This document shows, in pieces, positions 42,215 through 51,863 of a DNA stretch of 64,000 nucleotides. The DNA is taken from assembly GCA_015232865.1 (NCBI GenBank), contig JADFYU010000001.1, positions 118,697 through 182,696 of the forward strand. Direction: 5' to 3'. Position 1 is the first letter of the stretch. Each line of letters opens with the position of its first letter. The notes below the pieces were generated by a model, which saw nothing but the letters and a program-made list of their open reading frames with translations, made no database searches and was not told the DNA's origin. Origin of the DNA: Magnetococcales bacterium (GTDB lineage Bacteria; Pseudomonadota; Magnetococcia; Magnetococcales; UBA8363). Position numbers and translations under genes: made by a program.

Positions 42215-45184
42215 ATGTCTCGTCAATCCAGCTTTATCCTTGTCATCTCATTGGTTGTCGCGGTTGCGTTTGTTTTTGGTGTTTGGTTTTTGGATGTCAA
42301 CAACCGGCAGGATCAACAGACATTTTTAAACCGGGAGGCTCGAACGCTCTTTAATTTTGCAACCTCTATAAATCATCCGACCCAACCTCTCCCCAGTCAA
42401 TCTCCTGAAGCGACGACAAACAATCACGGATTGACTCCGCCGGCTGGTTCCGGCCTTTTTTCTCCGGTGAATCAAACCAGGTCCGGCGTCAGCTTCCGTC
42501 AGTCTTCCTTGTATCCGTTGGGCCAGAACAACCAGCCCAACGCCTTTGAGCAGAGCCTGATTCAGCAATACAACGTTTCCGGCTTTATGGAGGAGTTTAG
42601 CGGATTTGTCCAGATAGATGGAGAGGGGAAATATTATTATGCCCGTCCCATTCTGGTCGATGAACCGTGTCTCTCCTGTCATGGTTCTTTCCTGACCGGC
42701 TCCCGGTCAAGCTTGGCCCATTCAGACCAGAACGAGTGGGTGGGTTGGAAAGTGGGGCAGTTGATGGGGGTGGCGGTACTGACCATCCCGTCCATCCACA
42801 TGGATGAACAGAGTGCCGAGCGACATTTAAACGTTATCCTGCTTGGCGGTCTGTTTTTCTTGCTGATTATTCTGGCCCATTTTGTTTTGCAAAAAATTTT
42901 GGACCGTCGCCTGAGACAATCTGCTCAATTAATGCTGGCGATTGCCAAGGAGCCTTCTGCCGACAAACGGTTACCGGTTTCCGGCCTCGATGAAGTCGGG
43001 CAGATGGAGAGTGCTTTCAATCAAGTGGTCGACGGCTTTCAAAAGGCGCAAGTCTCATTAAAAAACCGTTTGATCCAGTTGGTTGAAGAGGAGGATCGGT
43101 TTCGGTCTTTGGCGTTTTCGGCTGTTGATGGCCTGATTTCGGCGGACAGCTCGAAAAAAATCATCTTTTGGAATCCGGGTGCCACTGAAATTTTTGGCTT
43201 TACTGAGCAGGAGATGGTTGGCGAATCCATCTCCCGGCTCATTCCAGAACGTTTTCTGGCGGCTCACGAAGCTGGTTTTGATCGAGTTCTGAGATCTGGT
43301 TCCAAAGTTTTGGAACGCAAACCCATCGAAGGGATGGGGCTGCATAAGTCCGGTTACGAGATTCCCATCGAAATTTCTCTCTCCTCCTGGATAACTCGGG
43401 GTGATCGTCGCTTCTCAGCGATCGTCCGGGATACCACGGAACGGGTCAGAGCCAAAGAAAAAAGCCACCGGGAACTCCATGCCCGCATTGCGCTCAACAG
43501 TATTTTGGAAGTCGGGATCAGGGATTATCCCATGAATGAAAAATTGGAGAAGGTTCTTCAGGTTATCTTGGCGGTTCCCTGGCTCTCTCTTCAATACAAA
43601 GGGGCGATCTTCCTGTTTGATGAAAAATCCAATCGGTTGAAAATGGCTGTTCACCACGGCTTGAACTCGGAAATTGTCAGTCGCTGTGGTTCTCTGCGCC
43701 TCGGAGAGTGTCTCTGTGGTCAGTCAGCCCAGACAAAAAAAACCGTCTTCAGCTCAGAAGTGGATGACAGCCATTCGATCGGCTATCAGGGCATGGTTCC
43801 GCATGGCCACTATTGTCTGCCCATTCTCCTGGAAAATCGACTGCTCGGTGTCTTGAATCTCTATCTGGATGCCGAATACAAAGCCAGTAAAGAGGATTTG
43901 CGGTTTTTGCAAACCATCACCCATACGTTGGCCAGCGTCATCGACCGAAAACTGGCCGAGCGGAAAATACGCCAGCTCTCCCAAGCCACCGAGCAGAGTC
44001 CGGCCAGTGTCATCATTACCAATACTCGGGGCATGATCGAATATGTCAACAATAAATGCTGTCTGGTGACCGGTTATACGAAGGAGGAGTTGGAGGGAAA
44101 AAATCCCAAAATATTGAAAGGGGGAGAGTTGCCGGATTCGATTTATGAGGATCTCTGGTCTACGATCATGAAGGGAGATGTCTGGCGGGGAGAGTTGAGA
44201 AATCGCAAAAAGAGTGGTGAGTTGTATTGGGAGGATGTGGCCATCTCCCCGATTCGGGACCAGATCGGAGAGATTACCCATTTCCTGGCGGTAAAGGAGG
44301 ATATTTCCCACCGTAAAGAGTTGGAAGATGCGTTGGGAAGTCTGTTGGGCACCCTGGATTTGCGAGTGGCCCAGAGAACCGAAGAGTTGAATAGCAAAAT
44401 GGCCGAATTGGAGTTGACCCGGAATGAGTTGATTGAGAGTGAAAAAATGGCCTCATTGGGTCGGTTGGTTGCCGGTTTTGCCCATGAGATCAATACTCCG
44501 ATCGGGGTGGCCGTCGCCGGATCTTCGCAAATTGAAGAGGCCGTCAATGACCTCTATGTTCTGCTGCGCCAAGATGAAGTGGAAGAGGGGCAGGTGGTCC
44601 TCTACATGGAAATGATCCTGGAGGCCTCCAGGCTGACTCTCAATAATCTGCGTCGGGCCGGCTCTCTGATTTCCAGTTTTAAAAGAACTTCGGTGGACCA
44701 AAGTTCAGAGGAGGCTCGACTATTCAACGTTTTGGAGACCATGGAAGATGTCGTCCGTGCGCTTCATAATCAACTCAAAAAGACCAGCATTGCCGTGCAG
44801 CTAATCTGCCCGGAAAATTTCCAAATATTTGGCGCGCCGGGGATCTTGGATCAGGTGTTGACCAATTTGATCATGAACAGCATCATCCATGGCTTCAAAG
44901 AGGGTACTCTGGCCGGAAACATTACCATCCAGATCGAAAACCGGCAGAACCAGGTGGACCTCATCTATTCCGATTCCGGGGTCGGAATGGATGAGATGGT
45001 GCGACAAAAAATATTTGAGCCGTTCTTCTCCACTCATCGATCTCATGGCGGCAGTGGATTGGGACTCTATCTGTGTTATAATCTTGTTACAACAAAACTG
45101 AACGGTACGATTGCATGTCAGAGCACTGAAGGTAAAGGGGTGGTTTTCCAAATCTCCTTTCCGGTTGGGGAAAAAGTTTTATGA
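42215..45184 (+). CDS. Hybrid-input sensor histidine kinase with periplasmic haem-c domain
   Basis: 989 residues. TM1 (~6-26) is followed by a periplasmic DUF3365/Tll0287-like domain with a single c-haem site, CLSCHG at ~152-157. TM2 (~210-231), HAMP, PAS (~290-400), GAF (~430-580) and a second PAS (~590-700) follow. The kinase core has the phospho-His in GFAHEINTPIG, then a HATPase with G boxes SGVGMDEM and GGSGLGLYL. The haem domain suggests sensing of redox state or a gas ligand. Its stop overlaps the ATG of the REC-HD-GYP gene (ATGA), so the two are a cognate pair. Confidence 0.9.
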   Translation: MSRQSSFILVISLVVAVAFVFGVWFLDVNNRQDQQTFLNREARTLFNFATSINHPTQPLPSQSPEATTNNHGLTPPAGSGLFSPVNQTRSGVSFRQSSLYPLGQNNQPNAFEQSLIQQYNVSGFMEEFSGFVQIDGEGKYYYARPILVDEPCLSCHGSFLTGSRSSLAHSDQNEWVGWKVGQLMGVAVLTIPSIHMDEQSAERHLNVILLGGLFFLLIILAHFVLQKILDRRLRQSAQLMLAIAKEPSADKRLPVSGLDEVGQMESAFNQVVDGFQKAQVSLKNRLIQLVEEEDRFRSLAFSAVDGLISADSSKKIIFWNPGATEIFGFTEQEMVGESISRLIPERFLAAHEAGFDRVLRSGSKVLERKPIEGMGLHKSGYEIPIEISLSSWITRGDRRFSAIVRDTTERVRAKEKSHRELHARIALNSILEVGIRDYPMNEKLEKVLQVILAVPWLSLQYKGAIFLFDEKSNRLKMAVHHGLNSEIVSRCGSLRLGECLCGQSAQTKKTVFSSEVDDSHSIGYQGMVPHGHYCLPILLENRLLGVLNLYLDAEYKASKEDLRFLQTITHTLASVIDRKLAERKIRQLSQATEQSPASVIITNTRGMIEYVNNKCCLVTGYTKEELEGKNPKILKGGELPDSIYEDLWSTIMKGDVWRGELRNRKKSGELYWEDVAISPIRDQIGEITHFLAVKEDISHRKELEDALGSLLGTLDLRVAQRTEELNSKMAELELTRNELIESEKMASLGRLVAGFAHEINTPIGVAVAGSSQIEEAVNDLYVLLRQDEVEEGQVVLYMEMILEASRLTLNNLRRAGSLISSFKRTSVDQSSEEARLFNVLETMEDVVRALHNQLKKTSIAVQLICPENFQIFGAPGILDQVLTNLIMNSIIHGFKEGTLAGNITIQIENRQNQVDLIYSDSGVGMDEMVRQKIFEPFFSTHRSHGGSGLGLYLCYNLVTTKLNGTIACQSTEGKGVVFQISFPVGEKVL

Positions 45185-46800
45185 AGATAATCAGGAACAC
45201 GCCTCAAAAAAAAGAGGGCGTATTACCAGGCCAGATCAGCAGCGTGAAAGAAAAGGATGGATGGAAGGTGTTGGTGGTTGACGATGATCCCGATATCCTC
45301 GCCATCACCCGGCTCAACCTTAAAACCTTTCGTTTTGAGCAGCGGGGACTGAATTTTTTGTTGGCCGACAGCGCGCAGTCCGCCGTGCAGATCCTCAACC
45401 GGGAGTCGGATATCGCGGTTGCCATTGTCGATGTGGTGATGGAGAGTGATGATGCGGGATTGAAGTTGGTCAATGTCATTCGCAACGATCTCAATAACAA
45501 GACCATTCGTATCATCATCCGTACCGGGCAGCCCGGACATGCGCCGGAGCGGTATGTCATCGACCATTATGATATCGATGATTTTAAAGATAAGAGTGAG
45601 CTGACCGCCATCAAGCTTTATACGGCGGTTCGGTCGGCGATCAAATCCTACCGGGATCTGCGTCGAATCGAGCGGAATCGAGCCGGAATGGAAATGATTC
45701 TCAATTCGGCTCCCGGCATGTATCTGCACCCGGCCGGTCAGGATTTGGATGTTTTTTTTCAGGGAATGCTCAACCAGATAACCAGCCTCTGCCAGTTGGT
45801 CTCTCCCCATGAGAGCGGCGTGGTTTGTCATTCGGTCATGAACGGTTGTATTGCAACCTATTTCAACGAGCGGGTTGTCATTCGTGCCGGGATTGGCAAT
45901 CTGGCCCATTGGAGGGAGTCGGAACAAAGTCGGACTCAAGGGATTGTCGCCCAGTTTCTTAAGCAGATCGAAGATGATCTTGCAATTCTGGATTTGCCGG
46001 AAAATGCGCTGCTGATACCGTTGGAGGTGCGTAACAAACCGGTCGGTTTTATCTATCTGGACAACATTCGCGAGGTGAAGGGGGGGGATCGAAAACTACT
46101 TCGTTTATTCACCATTCAATGTGCGTCGGCTCTGGATAACAATCGTTTGCAGTCCGACCTGAGGCAGGCGAAAAAAAGTGCGTTGCGCATGTTGGCGGTT
46201 GCCTCGGAATTCAAAGATACCGACACCTCTGATCATGTCAAGCGGGTCGCCAGGCAGACCAAAGAGACCGCTTTGGAATTGGGAATCAGCCAGGAGATTG
46301 CGGAAATGTACTCCGAGGCCAGCTTGCTGCACGATATCGGAAAAATTGGCATTCCAGACGTGGTTCTGATGAAGCCGGGCCGTTTGACGTTGGAAGAGTT
46401 CAGTACCGTTCAAAATCACCCGGCAATCGGTGCTGAAATTTTAAAAGGTGACCCCTCGTTTGAGTTGGCCTATCAAGTCGCCATTTTCCACCATGAAAAG
46501 TGGGATGGCAGCGGTTATCCCGCCGGGCTGAAAGGAGAACAGATTCCCATGGCTGCCCGAATCGTGGCTGTGATGGATGTGTTTGACGCCCTGGTCAGCG
46601 TTCGGCCCTATAAAAAGGCCTGGACCGTTAAAGATGCTCTGGAAGAGATCAAACGTTGCGCCGGAACCCATTTTGATCCACAGGTTGTCGAGGCCTTTCT
46701 CAATCTTCATGAACGGCGCGGCAAGGGCCAGATACCGGCTGAAAAGAAACAATTGATCCCCGCTCCGCGTCGAGCGATGGACGGGGTGGAGATGGAGTGA
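45181..46800 (+). CDS. Response regulator: REC-DUF3369-HD-GYP c-di-GMP phosphodiesterase
   Basis: 539 residues. The REC domain (~28-150) has acidic pocket VDDDPD and phosphoacceptor Asp in VAIVDVVMES. A middle DUF3369 region (~165-325) precedes the C-terminal HD-GYP domain (from ~340). The latter has ligand sets HDIGKIGIPD and HHEKWDGSGYPAGLKGEQIPM, then DVFDAL, consistent with an active phosphodiesterase that breaks down c-di-GMP. Phosphorylation by the upstream haem kinase would couple redox or gas signals to c-di-GMP level, hence to motility or pili, both encoded in this window. Confidence 0.93.
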   Translation: MKIIRNTPQKKEGVLPGQISSVKEKDGWKVLVVDDDPDILAITRLNLKTFRFEQRGLNFLLADSAQSAVQILNRESDIAVAIVDVVMESDDAGLKLVNVIRNDLNNKTIRIIIRTGQPGHAPERYVIDHYDIDDFKDKSELTAIKLYTAVRSAIKSYRDLRRIERNRAGMEMILNSAPGMYLHPAGQDLDVFFQGMLNQITSLCQLVSPHESGVVCHSVMNGCIATYFNERVVIRAGIGNLAHWRESEQSRTQGIVAQFLKQIEDDLAILDLPENALLIPLEVRNKPVGFIYLDNIREVKGGDRKLLRLFTIQCASALDNNRLQSDLRQAKKSALRMLAVASEFKDTDTSDHVKRVARQTKETALELGISQEIAEMYSEASLLHDIGKIGIPDVVLMKPGRLTLEEFSTVQNHPAIGAEILKGDPSFELAYQVAIFHHEKWDGSGYPAGLKGEQIPMAARIVAVMDVFDALVSVRPYKKAWTVKDALEEIKRCAGTHFDPQVVEAFLNLHERRGKGQIPAEKKQLIPAPRRAMDGVEME

Positions 46801-46888
46801 CTTTTTTTATCCTGAATCCGGTGGCTGGGAAAGGGCGGCGCAATCTTTTGAGTTGTATGGATCAGGTTGTTTTTTTGGCTTTACTTCA

Positions 46889-46926
46889 CTGGGGCGGCGA
46901 ACCGCCCCAGACCCTGCCTTTTTTGA
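46889..46926 (+). terminator. Terminator after the kinase/HD-GYP operon
   Basis: Perfect CTGGGGCGG / CCGCCCCAG stem with CGAA tetraloop, followed after eight bases by T6. Confidence 0.75.
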
Positions 46927-46963
46927 GTGTTTTTTTGCCTAATCAACGGAAAGGCTGATTAAA

Positions 46964-47257
46964 CTTAGATACGGCAGTTGTAAGCACGCAATCGGCACAA
47001 CCGTTTGATTCACCTGGTGAACTAGAAAAAAGTCTCATCACCAATCAATATGTTGCACCGCTTAACCTAGATCCGGCAGTTGTACGCACGCAATCGGCAT
47101 AACCTCTTGATTCACCTGGAAAACTAGAAAAAAGTCTCATCACCAATAAGGTGACTTCGATTTTTTCTAGTTCACCAGATAAACCAATATGTTGCACCGC
47201 TTACGCACTTCCAACTGCCGGATCTAGGCTTAAGCACTTTCAACTGCCGAATCTAGG
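46964..47257 (-). mobile_element. Palindromic MITE, copy D, internally deleted and split by copy E (TSD TTAAA)
   Basis: Outer element with ends CTTAGATACGG and CCGAATCTAGG. TTAAA is present on both sides (46959-46963 and 47258-47262). Without the nested copy it is ~126 bp: most of the inner right arm is missing. The right-hand duplicate includes the typA stop codon. Confidence 0.85.
47066..47228 (-). mobile_element. 163-bp palindromic MITE, copy E, nested in copy D (TSD CTTAA)
   Basis: Full length with compensated ends CCTAGATCCGG...CCGGATCTAGG. CTTAA occurs at 47061-47065 and 47229-47233, inside the right arm of copy D, proving two successive insertions at this site in the same orientation. 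Confidence 0.92.
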
Positions 47258-49081
47258 TTAAAGCTCTTTGGCGGCGCGCTTATCTTTTTTCCGTTCATGC
47301 TCTTTGAGCATGCGTTTACGCAGGCGGATGCTCTTCGGTGTGACTTCCACCAGTTCGTCATCGTCGATAAACTCCAGTGCCTGCTCCAGAGAGAGGCGAA
47401 TGGGTGGAGTCAGGGAGATGGCTTCATCGGAGCCGGACGCGCGAATGTTGGTCAGCTGTTTGGCTTTCAGCGGATTGACCACCAGATCGTCATTGCGATT
47501 GTTGACGCCGATGATCATGCCTTCATAGACCGGCTCTCCAGCCCCGATCATGTGACGACCCCGCTCCTGAAGGTTCCAGAGTGCAAAGGCGACCGCTTTA
47601 CCGGCCTCTTTGGCAATGAGCACCCCATTTTTTCGCTGACCGATGTTCAAGGGCACTTTGGGGCGGTATTTGTCGAAGACGTGATACATGAGGCCGGTAC
47701 CGGAGGTCATGGTCCGAAAATCGGTTTGAAAACCGATCAGGCCGCGAGCAGGGATTTCATAATCCAGACGAACCCGGCCTTTGCCATCGGGAATCATATC
47801 CTTCAAATCTCCGCGCCGGGCACCAAGAGCCTCCATGATCGACCCTTGATGAATATCTTCCACATCGACGGTCAACTGCTCGTATGGTTCCATCTCCTGG
47901 CCATCGATGGTGGCGATGATGGCTTCAGGACGGGAAACGCCCAGTTCAAACCCCTCGCGACGCATGCTCTCGATCAGGATGCCCAGATGCAGCTCTCCGC
48001 GACCTGAAACCCGGAATTTGTCCGGATCTTCCGTCTCTTCAATTCGGAGGGCAACGTTATGCTCCGCTTCTCGGAACAGCCGTTCACGGATCTGACGACT
48101 GGTAACAAATTTGCCCTCTTTACCGGCCAAGGGAGAGTTGTTGACCTGGAAGGTCATGGTGACGGTCGGCTCGTCAACGGTGAGGGCGGGCAGGGACTCC
48201 ACGCAGTCCGGGTGGCAGACCGTGTCGGAGATGCCCAATTTGTCCACGCCGGTAAAGGCGATGATCTCCCCGGCGGTGGCCTGTTTGGATTCGACTTTTT
48301 CCAACCCCAGGAATCCAAAGATCTGGAGCATGCGGGCGGTGCGTTTATTCCCTTCCGGGTCGATGATGGTGACCGGGCTGTTGGCGGTGATGGAGCCTCG
48401 TTGAACCCGACCGACCCCAATCAGTCCGGTAAAGCTGTTGTAATCCAAGGAGGAGATCCGCAATTGGAAGGGACCATCCGGGTCGACGTCCGGGTGGGAG
48501 ACGTGAGAGACGATGGTTTCAAAGAGCGGTGTCATGTCCGTCCCTTTGATTTTTGGGTCCAAACTGGCAAATCCTTCGAGGGCCGAGGCGTAGACAACCG
48601 GAAAATCCAGCTGTTCATCGGTGGCTCCCAAGCGGTCAAACAGGTCGAAGGTCTGTTCCATGACCCACTCCGGTCGAGCGCCATCGCGGTCGATCTTGTT
48701 GACGACGACGATGGGTTTATAACCGAGAGCAAAGGCTTTTTGAGTGACAAAACGGGTTTGCGGCATGGGGCCTTCCACGGCGTCCACCAATAACAGAACC
48801 GAATCCACCATGGAGAGCACCCGCTCAACCTCGCCGCCAAAATCGGCATGGCCCGGTGTGTCGACGATGTTGATTCTATAGCCGTTCCAGTCGATTGCGG
48901 TATTTTTGGAGGTGATGGTGATTCCCCGCTCTTTTTCCAAAGCGTTGGAGTCCATGATCCGTTCTTGGCTTTCGCCACGGGTTTTCAGGGTGCCAGACTG
49001 CTGTAACAATTTATCGACCAGGGTTGTCTTGCCATGGTCCACGTGGGCGATAATGGCGATATTTCTCAGTTTACGAATCAC
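47258..49081 (-). CDS. typA: Ribosome-binding translational GTPase TypA/BipA
   Basis: 607 residues. The GTPase domain has G1 [25 protein letters not shown] (G3) and [13 protein letters not shown] (G4). It is followed by EF-G-like domains and the BipA-specific C-terminus ([43 protein letters not shown]). It helps 50S assembly and stress or cold growth. It starts within the 3' end of mazG (about 11 bp overlap), apparently with GTG. Two stacked palindromic elements adjoin its stop codon. Confidence 0.97.
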   Translation of the reverse strand: MIRKLRNIAIIAHVDHGKTTLVDKLLQQSGTLKTRGESQERIMDSNALEKERGITITSKNTAIDWNGYRINIVDTPGHADFGGEVERVLSMVDSVLLLVDAVEGPMPQTRFVTQKAFALGYKPIVVVNKIDRDGARPEWVMEQTFDLFDRLGATDEQLDFPVVYASALEGFASLDPKIKGTDMTPLFETIVSHVSHPDVDPDGPFQLRISSLDYNSFTGLIGVGRVQRGSITANSPVTIIDPEGNKRTARMLQIFGFLGLEKVESKQATAGEIIAFTGVDKLGISDTVCHPDCVESLPALTVDEPTVTMTFQVNNSPLAGKEGKFVTSRQIRERLFREAEHNVALRIEETEDPDKFRVSGRGELHLGILIESMRREGFELGVSRPEAIIATIDGQEMEPYEQLTVDVEDIHQGSIMEALGARRGDLKDMIPDGKGRVRLDYEIPARGLIGFQTDFRTMTSGTGLMYHVFDKYRPKVPLNIGQRKNGVLIAKEAGKAVAFALWNLQERGRHMIGAGEPVYEGMIIGVNNRNDDLVVNPLKAKQLTNIRASGSDEAISLTPPIRLSLEQALEFIDDDELVEVTPKSIRLRKRMLKEHERKKDKRAAKEL

Positions 49082-49955
49082 GATCTAAGCCTTGTCCTGT
49101 ATGAGGTGAGGTGTCTTTATTTTTTAGTTTGCTTTCCTGCCAGAGCATTTCCAGCTCGTCCAGTGTGGCTTCCTGTGCGGTCTGGCCGGAGCGGTGAAGC
49201 CGGTTTTCCATGTAGCGAAAGCGGTTTTGAAATTTATAGGTGGATTGGCGAAGCGCAACCTCCGGGTTGACCTTTAAATGACGGGAGAGGTTGACCAAAG
49301 TAAAAAGCAGGTCTCCCACCTCTTCGGTTATGGCCGCCTGGTCCTGTTGGAGGTGTGCTTCGGACAATTCGTTCATCTCTTCTGACATTTTATTGAAAAC
49401 ACCCGCCGCATCGGCCCAATCAAAACCCACTTGCCCCATTTTTCGTTGGACCTTGGAGGCCCAGAGCAGGGCGGGGACCCGACTGTTGATATCGTCAAAA
49501 ACCGAAACCGGAGAGGCGTCTGTTTCCGACTGTTGGTCACGGCGTTGGCGTTTTTCTGTTCGTTCTTGTCGTTTGATCTCTTCCCAACGTCCCGGAACCT
49601 CATCCGCCTCCTGAACCTTTCCAGCCTGATCTCCGAAGACGTGGGGGTGACGCCGGGTCATTTTCTCGGTAATTCCCTGAATCACCTCTGTCAGACTGAA
49701 CTGCTGTTCTTCCTGTGCAATTTGGCTGTAGAAAACAACATGAAAGAGCAGATCACCCAGTTCGTCCTTCAAAGCGGACCCATCAGAACTCTCGACCGCT
49801 TCCACCACTTCGTAAGCCTCTTCGATGGTGTAAGGGGTCAGAGAGTGCCAGGTCTGCTTTCGATCCCAGGGGCAACCGGTTTCCGAGCGCAGTCGAACCA
49901 TCAATTGGGCCAGATCCTGCATGGCCTCTCCAACAGCATTTTTTTTTCGGGTCAT
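49071..49955 (-). CDS. mazG: Nucleoside triphosphate pyrophosphohydrolase MazG
   Basis: Hydrolyses NTPs to NMP and PPi, a housecleaning enzyme. The two MazG repeats are visible: LRSETGCPWDRKQTWHSLTPYTIEEAYEVVEA with LKDELGDLLFHVVFYSQIAQE, then GFDWADAAGVFNKMSEEMNEL with ITEEVGDLLFTLVNLSRHL. A Lys/Arg/Glu-rich spacer (~118-145) separates them. ~294 residues from the chosen ATG; the first 66 in-frame codons upstream run across the intergenic region and are not family-like. Downstream it overlaps typA. Confidence 0.93.
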   Translation of the reverse strand: MTRKKNAVGEAMQDLAQLMVRLRSETGCPWDRKQTWHSLTPYTIEEAYEVVEAVESSDGSALKDELGDLLFHVVFYSQIAQEEQQFSLTEVIQGITEKMTRRHPHVFGDQAGKVQEADEVPGRWEEIKRQERTEKRQRRDQQSETDASPVSVFDDINSRVPALLWASKVQRKMGQVGFDWADAAGVFNKMSEEMNELSEAHLQQDQAAITEEVGDLLFTLVNLSRHLKVNPEVALRQSTYKFQNRFRYMENRLHRSGQTAQEATLDELEMLWQESKLKNKDTSPHTGQGLDRDS

Positions 49956-50147
49956 GGCGACGTCGTTTGGTGGGCAGAGAAAATAGTGGGTTTTAATAAA
50001 AAAGGGGCGTTCCAGAGGTGTCCTCTTCTCGTATCCGGCAAATAGTGCCACGTTTTCGTCTGTTGGAGAAGGAATGTTTTTGAAATAATTCTGCCACCGA
50101 CTCGGAAGTCCCTGTGGAATCTTGATATAACGAAATTTAGAATATAA

Positions 50148-50164
50148 TGGCATAAGAGTTGCTT
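50148..50164 (+). promoter_or_regulatory. Sigma-54 (RpoN) promoter for the flg operon
   Basis: TGGCATAAGAGTTGCTT matches the -24/-12 consensus TGGCAC-N5-TTGCW, with GG and GC separated by exactly 10 bases. It lies 38 bp before flgF. This implies control by a FlrC/FleQ-type activator. Confidence 0.8.
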
Positions 50165-50201
50165 AAGTATAGCTGATAAATAACCTGAACGGAGAGTTTT
50201 T

Positions 50202-51005
50202 ATGGACAGTGGATTATACGCAGCCGTCAACGGCGCCCTCAGAACAGAAATGCGGTTAGAGGTGTTGACCAACAATCTGGCCAACGTCAATACCACCGGC
50301 TTTAAAGAGGGTAACATCACTTTCGACTCATTCATGACCTCACCGGGACCGGAGCAGTTTCCTCTGGCTGGGGACTCTTTCATGGGCCTGAAAGGGCCGG
50401 GAGATATTCCCTTTCCTTTTAGTAACCCAGCTACCAACGCCTTGAGCGTCACCTATCCGGCCGCCCCATCAACGACGACGGATACCACCCAAGGCGGATT
50501 GATCTCTACCGGTAATCCGCTGGATGTGGCCATCAATGGCGAAGGTTTTTTTGTTTTGGACACCCCAGAAGGTCGTCGCTATACCCGTGATGGATCATTT
50601 GAAGTCAATAAGTTGGGAGAGTTGGTCAGTAAAGACGGCTACCCTGTTTTGGGGGCTGGTGGCGCCACTCTGAATGTGGGTGATGCTCCGATCAGCATTG
50701 GTGAAGATGGGACCATCTCCAATGCAAATGGACAGATCGGAAAGTTGGATCGGATTGGCTTGCCGGCAGAATCGTTGAAAAAAGTGGGTCAAAACCTCTA
50801 TGAAGCCCCTCAAGAGCAAGAGATTTCAATGGAGGGGAGTGTGGGTGGTATTCAACAGGGGTTTTTGGAGGCCTCCAACTCCAACGCCATTCGGGGGATG
50901 ACCCAGATGATCGAGGCCAACCGTGCTTTTGAGAGTTATATGAAGATGATCCAAGCTCTGGATGGACTGGACGGACAGGCCAACCAGATCGGTCGTCTGA
51001 GCTAA
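50202..51005 (+). CDS. flgF: Flagellar basal-body rod protein FlgF
   Basis: Proximal rod component. N-terminal rod signature LYAAVNGALRTEMRLEVLTNNLANVNTTGFKE, central GEGFFVLDTPEGRRYTRDGSFEVN and C-terminal SNSNAIRGMTQMIEANRAFESYMKMIQ are typical; 267 residues. First gene behind the sigma-54 promoter, 48 bp before flgG. Confidence 0.95.
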   Translation: MDSGLYAAVNGALRTEMRLEVLTNNLANVNTTGFKEGNITFDSFMTSPGPEQFPLAGDSFMGLKGPGDIPFPFSNPATNALSVTYPAAPSTTTDTTQGGLISTGNPLDVAINGEGFFVLDTPEGRRYTRDGSFEVNKLGELVSKDGYPVLGAGGATLNVGDAPISIGEDGTISNANGQIGKLDRIGLPAESLKKVGQNLYEAPQEQEISMEGSVGGIQQGFLEASNSNAIRGMTQMIEANRAFESYMKMIQALDGLDGQANQIGRLS

Positions 51006-51053
51006 ATTCGCTATCAATTGGAAATACTTGTTCCGTAACAGGAGAAAATCGTT

Positions 51054-51863
51054 ATGATTCGTGCCCTTTGGACTTCCGCTTCGGGTATGCAGGCCCAACA
51101 GACCAATATTGACGTCATCGCCAACAACTTGGCAAACGTCAATACAACCGGTTTTAAACAGTCCCGGACCTCGTTCCAGGATCTTCTTTATGCCAATATC
51201 CGTCCAGCCGGCAATGATACTTCCGACACGGGAACCACGGTTCCGGTCGGTATCCAGCTCGGTCATGGTGTCAAAGTGACTTCGGTCGGAAAAGAGTTTT
51301 CTCAGGGTAGCGCCGTTCATACCAGTGACGCCGCCTTCAATGTTGATTTGATGGTTCAGGGGAAGGGATTTTTTCAGATTGAGTTGCCCAACGGCGATAC
51401 GGCCTACACCCGCGATGGTAGTTTTGAAATCAACAATGCCGGCAATATCGTCACCCATGACGGTTATGCCCTGGTCGGTGGTGCGGTTGGAGTCGATCCC
51501 AGTCTGCATACCGGTATTTCAGTAGAGCGGACCGGTTCCATTGGTTTTGCCACCAACGAATCCCCCGGTTTTCTGCCGAATCAAGGGCAGATCCAGTTGG
51601 CCTCTTTTGTCAATCCGGCTGGATTGACCGCCATTGGCAACAATCTGTTTGTCGAAAACATCGCCTCCGGTGCGCCCCAGGTCAGCAACCCGGATGAAAA
51701 TGGTATGGGCCATATCAATCAGCACCATCTGGAACAGTCCAACGTCAATATGGTGACTGAGATGGTTGACATGATCGCCACTCAACGGGCCTATGAAATT
51801 GGCACGAAAGCCATTCAAACCGCCGATACGATGCTGGGACAAGTTGCTAGCTTGAAACGATAA
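51054..51863 (+). CDS. flgG: Flagellar distal rod protein FlgG
   Basis: Distal rod that passes the P and L rings. ALWTSASGMQAQQTNIDVIANNLANVNTTGFK at the start, GKGFFQIELPNGDTAYTRDGSFEINN in the middle, and LEQSNVNMVTEMVDMIATQRAYEIGTKAIQTADTML at the end. 269 residues. AGGAG upstream of the ATG. The last base is shared with the flgA start (TAATG). Confidence 0.97.
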   Translation: MIRALWTSASGMQAQQTNIDVIANNLANVNTTGFKQSRTSFQDLLYANIRPAGNDTSDTGTTVPVGIQLGHGVKVTSVGKEFSQGSAVHTSDAAFNVDLMVQGKGFFQIELPNGDTAYTRDGSFEINNAGNIVTHDGYALVGGAVGVDPSLHTGISVERTGSIGFATNESPGFLPNQGQIQLASFVNPAGLTAIGNNLFVENIASGAPQVSNPDENGMGHINQHHLEQSNVNMVTEMVDMIATQRAYEIGTKAIQTADTMLGQVASLKR

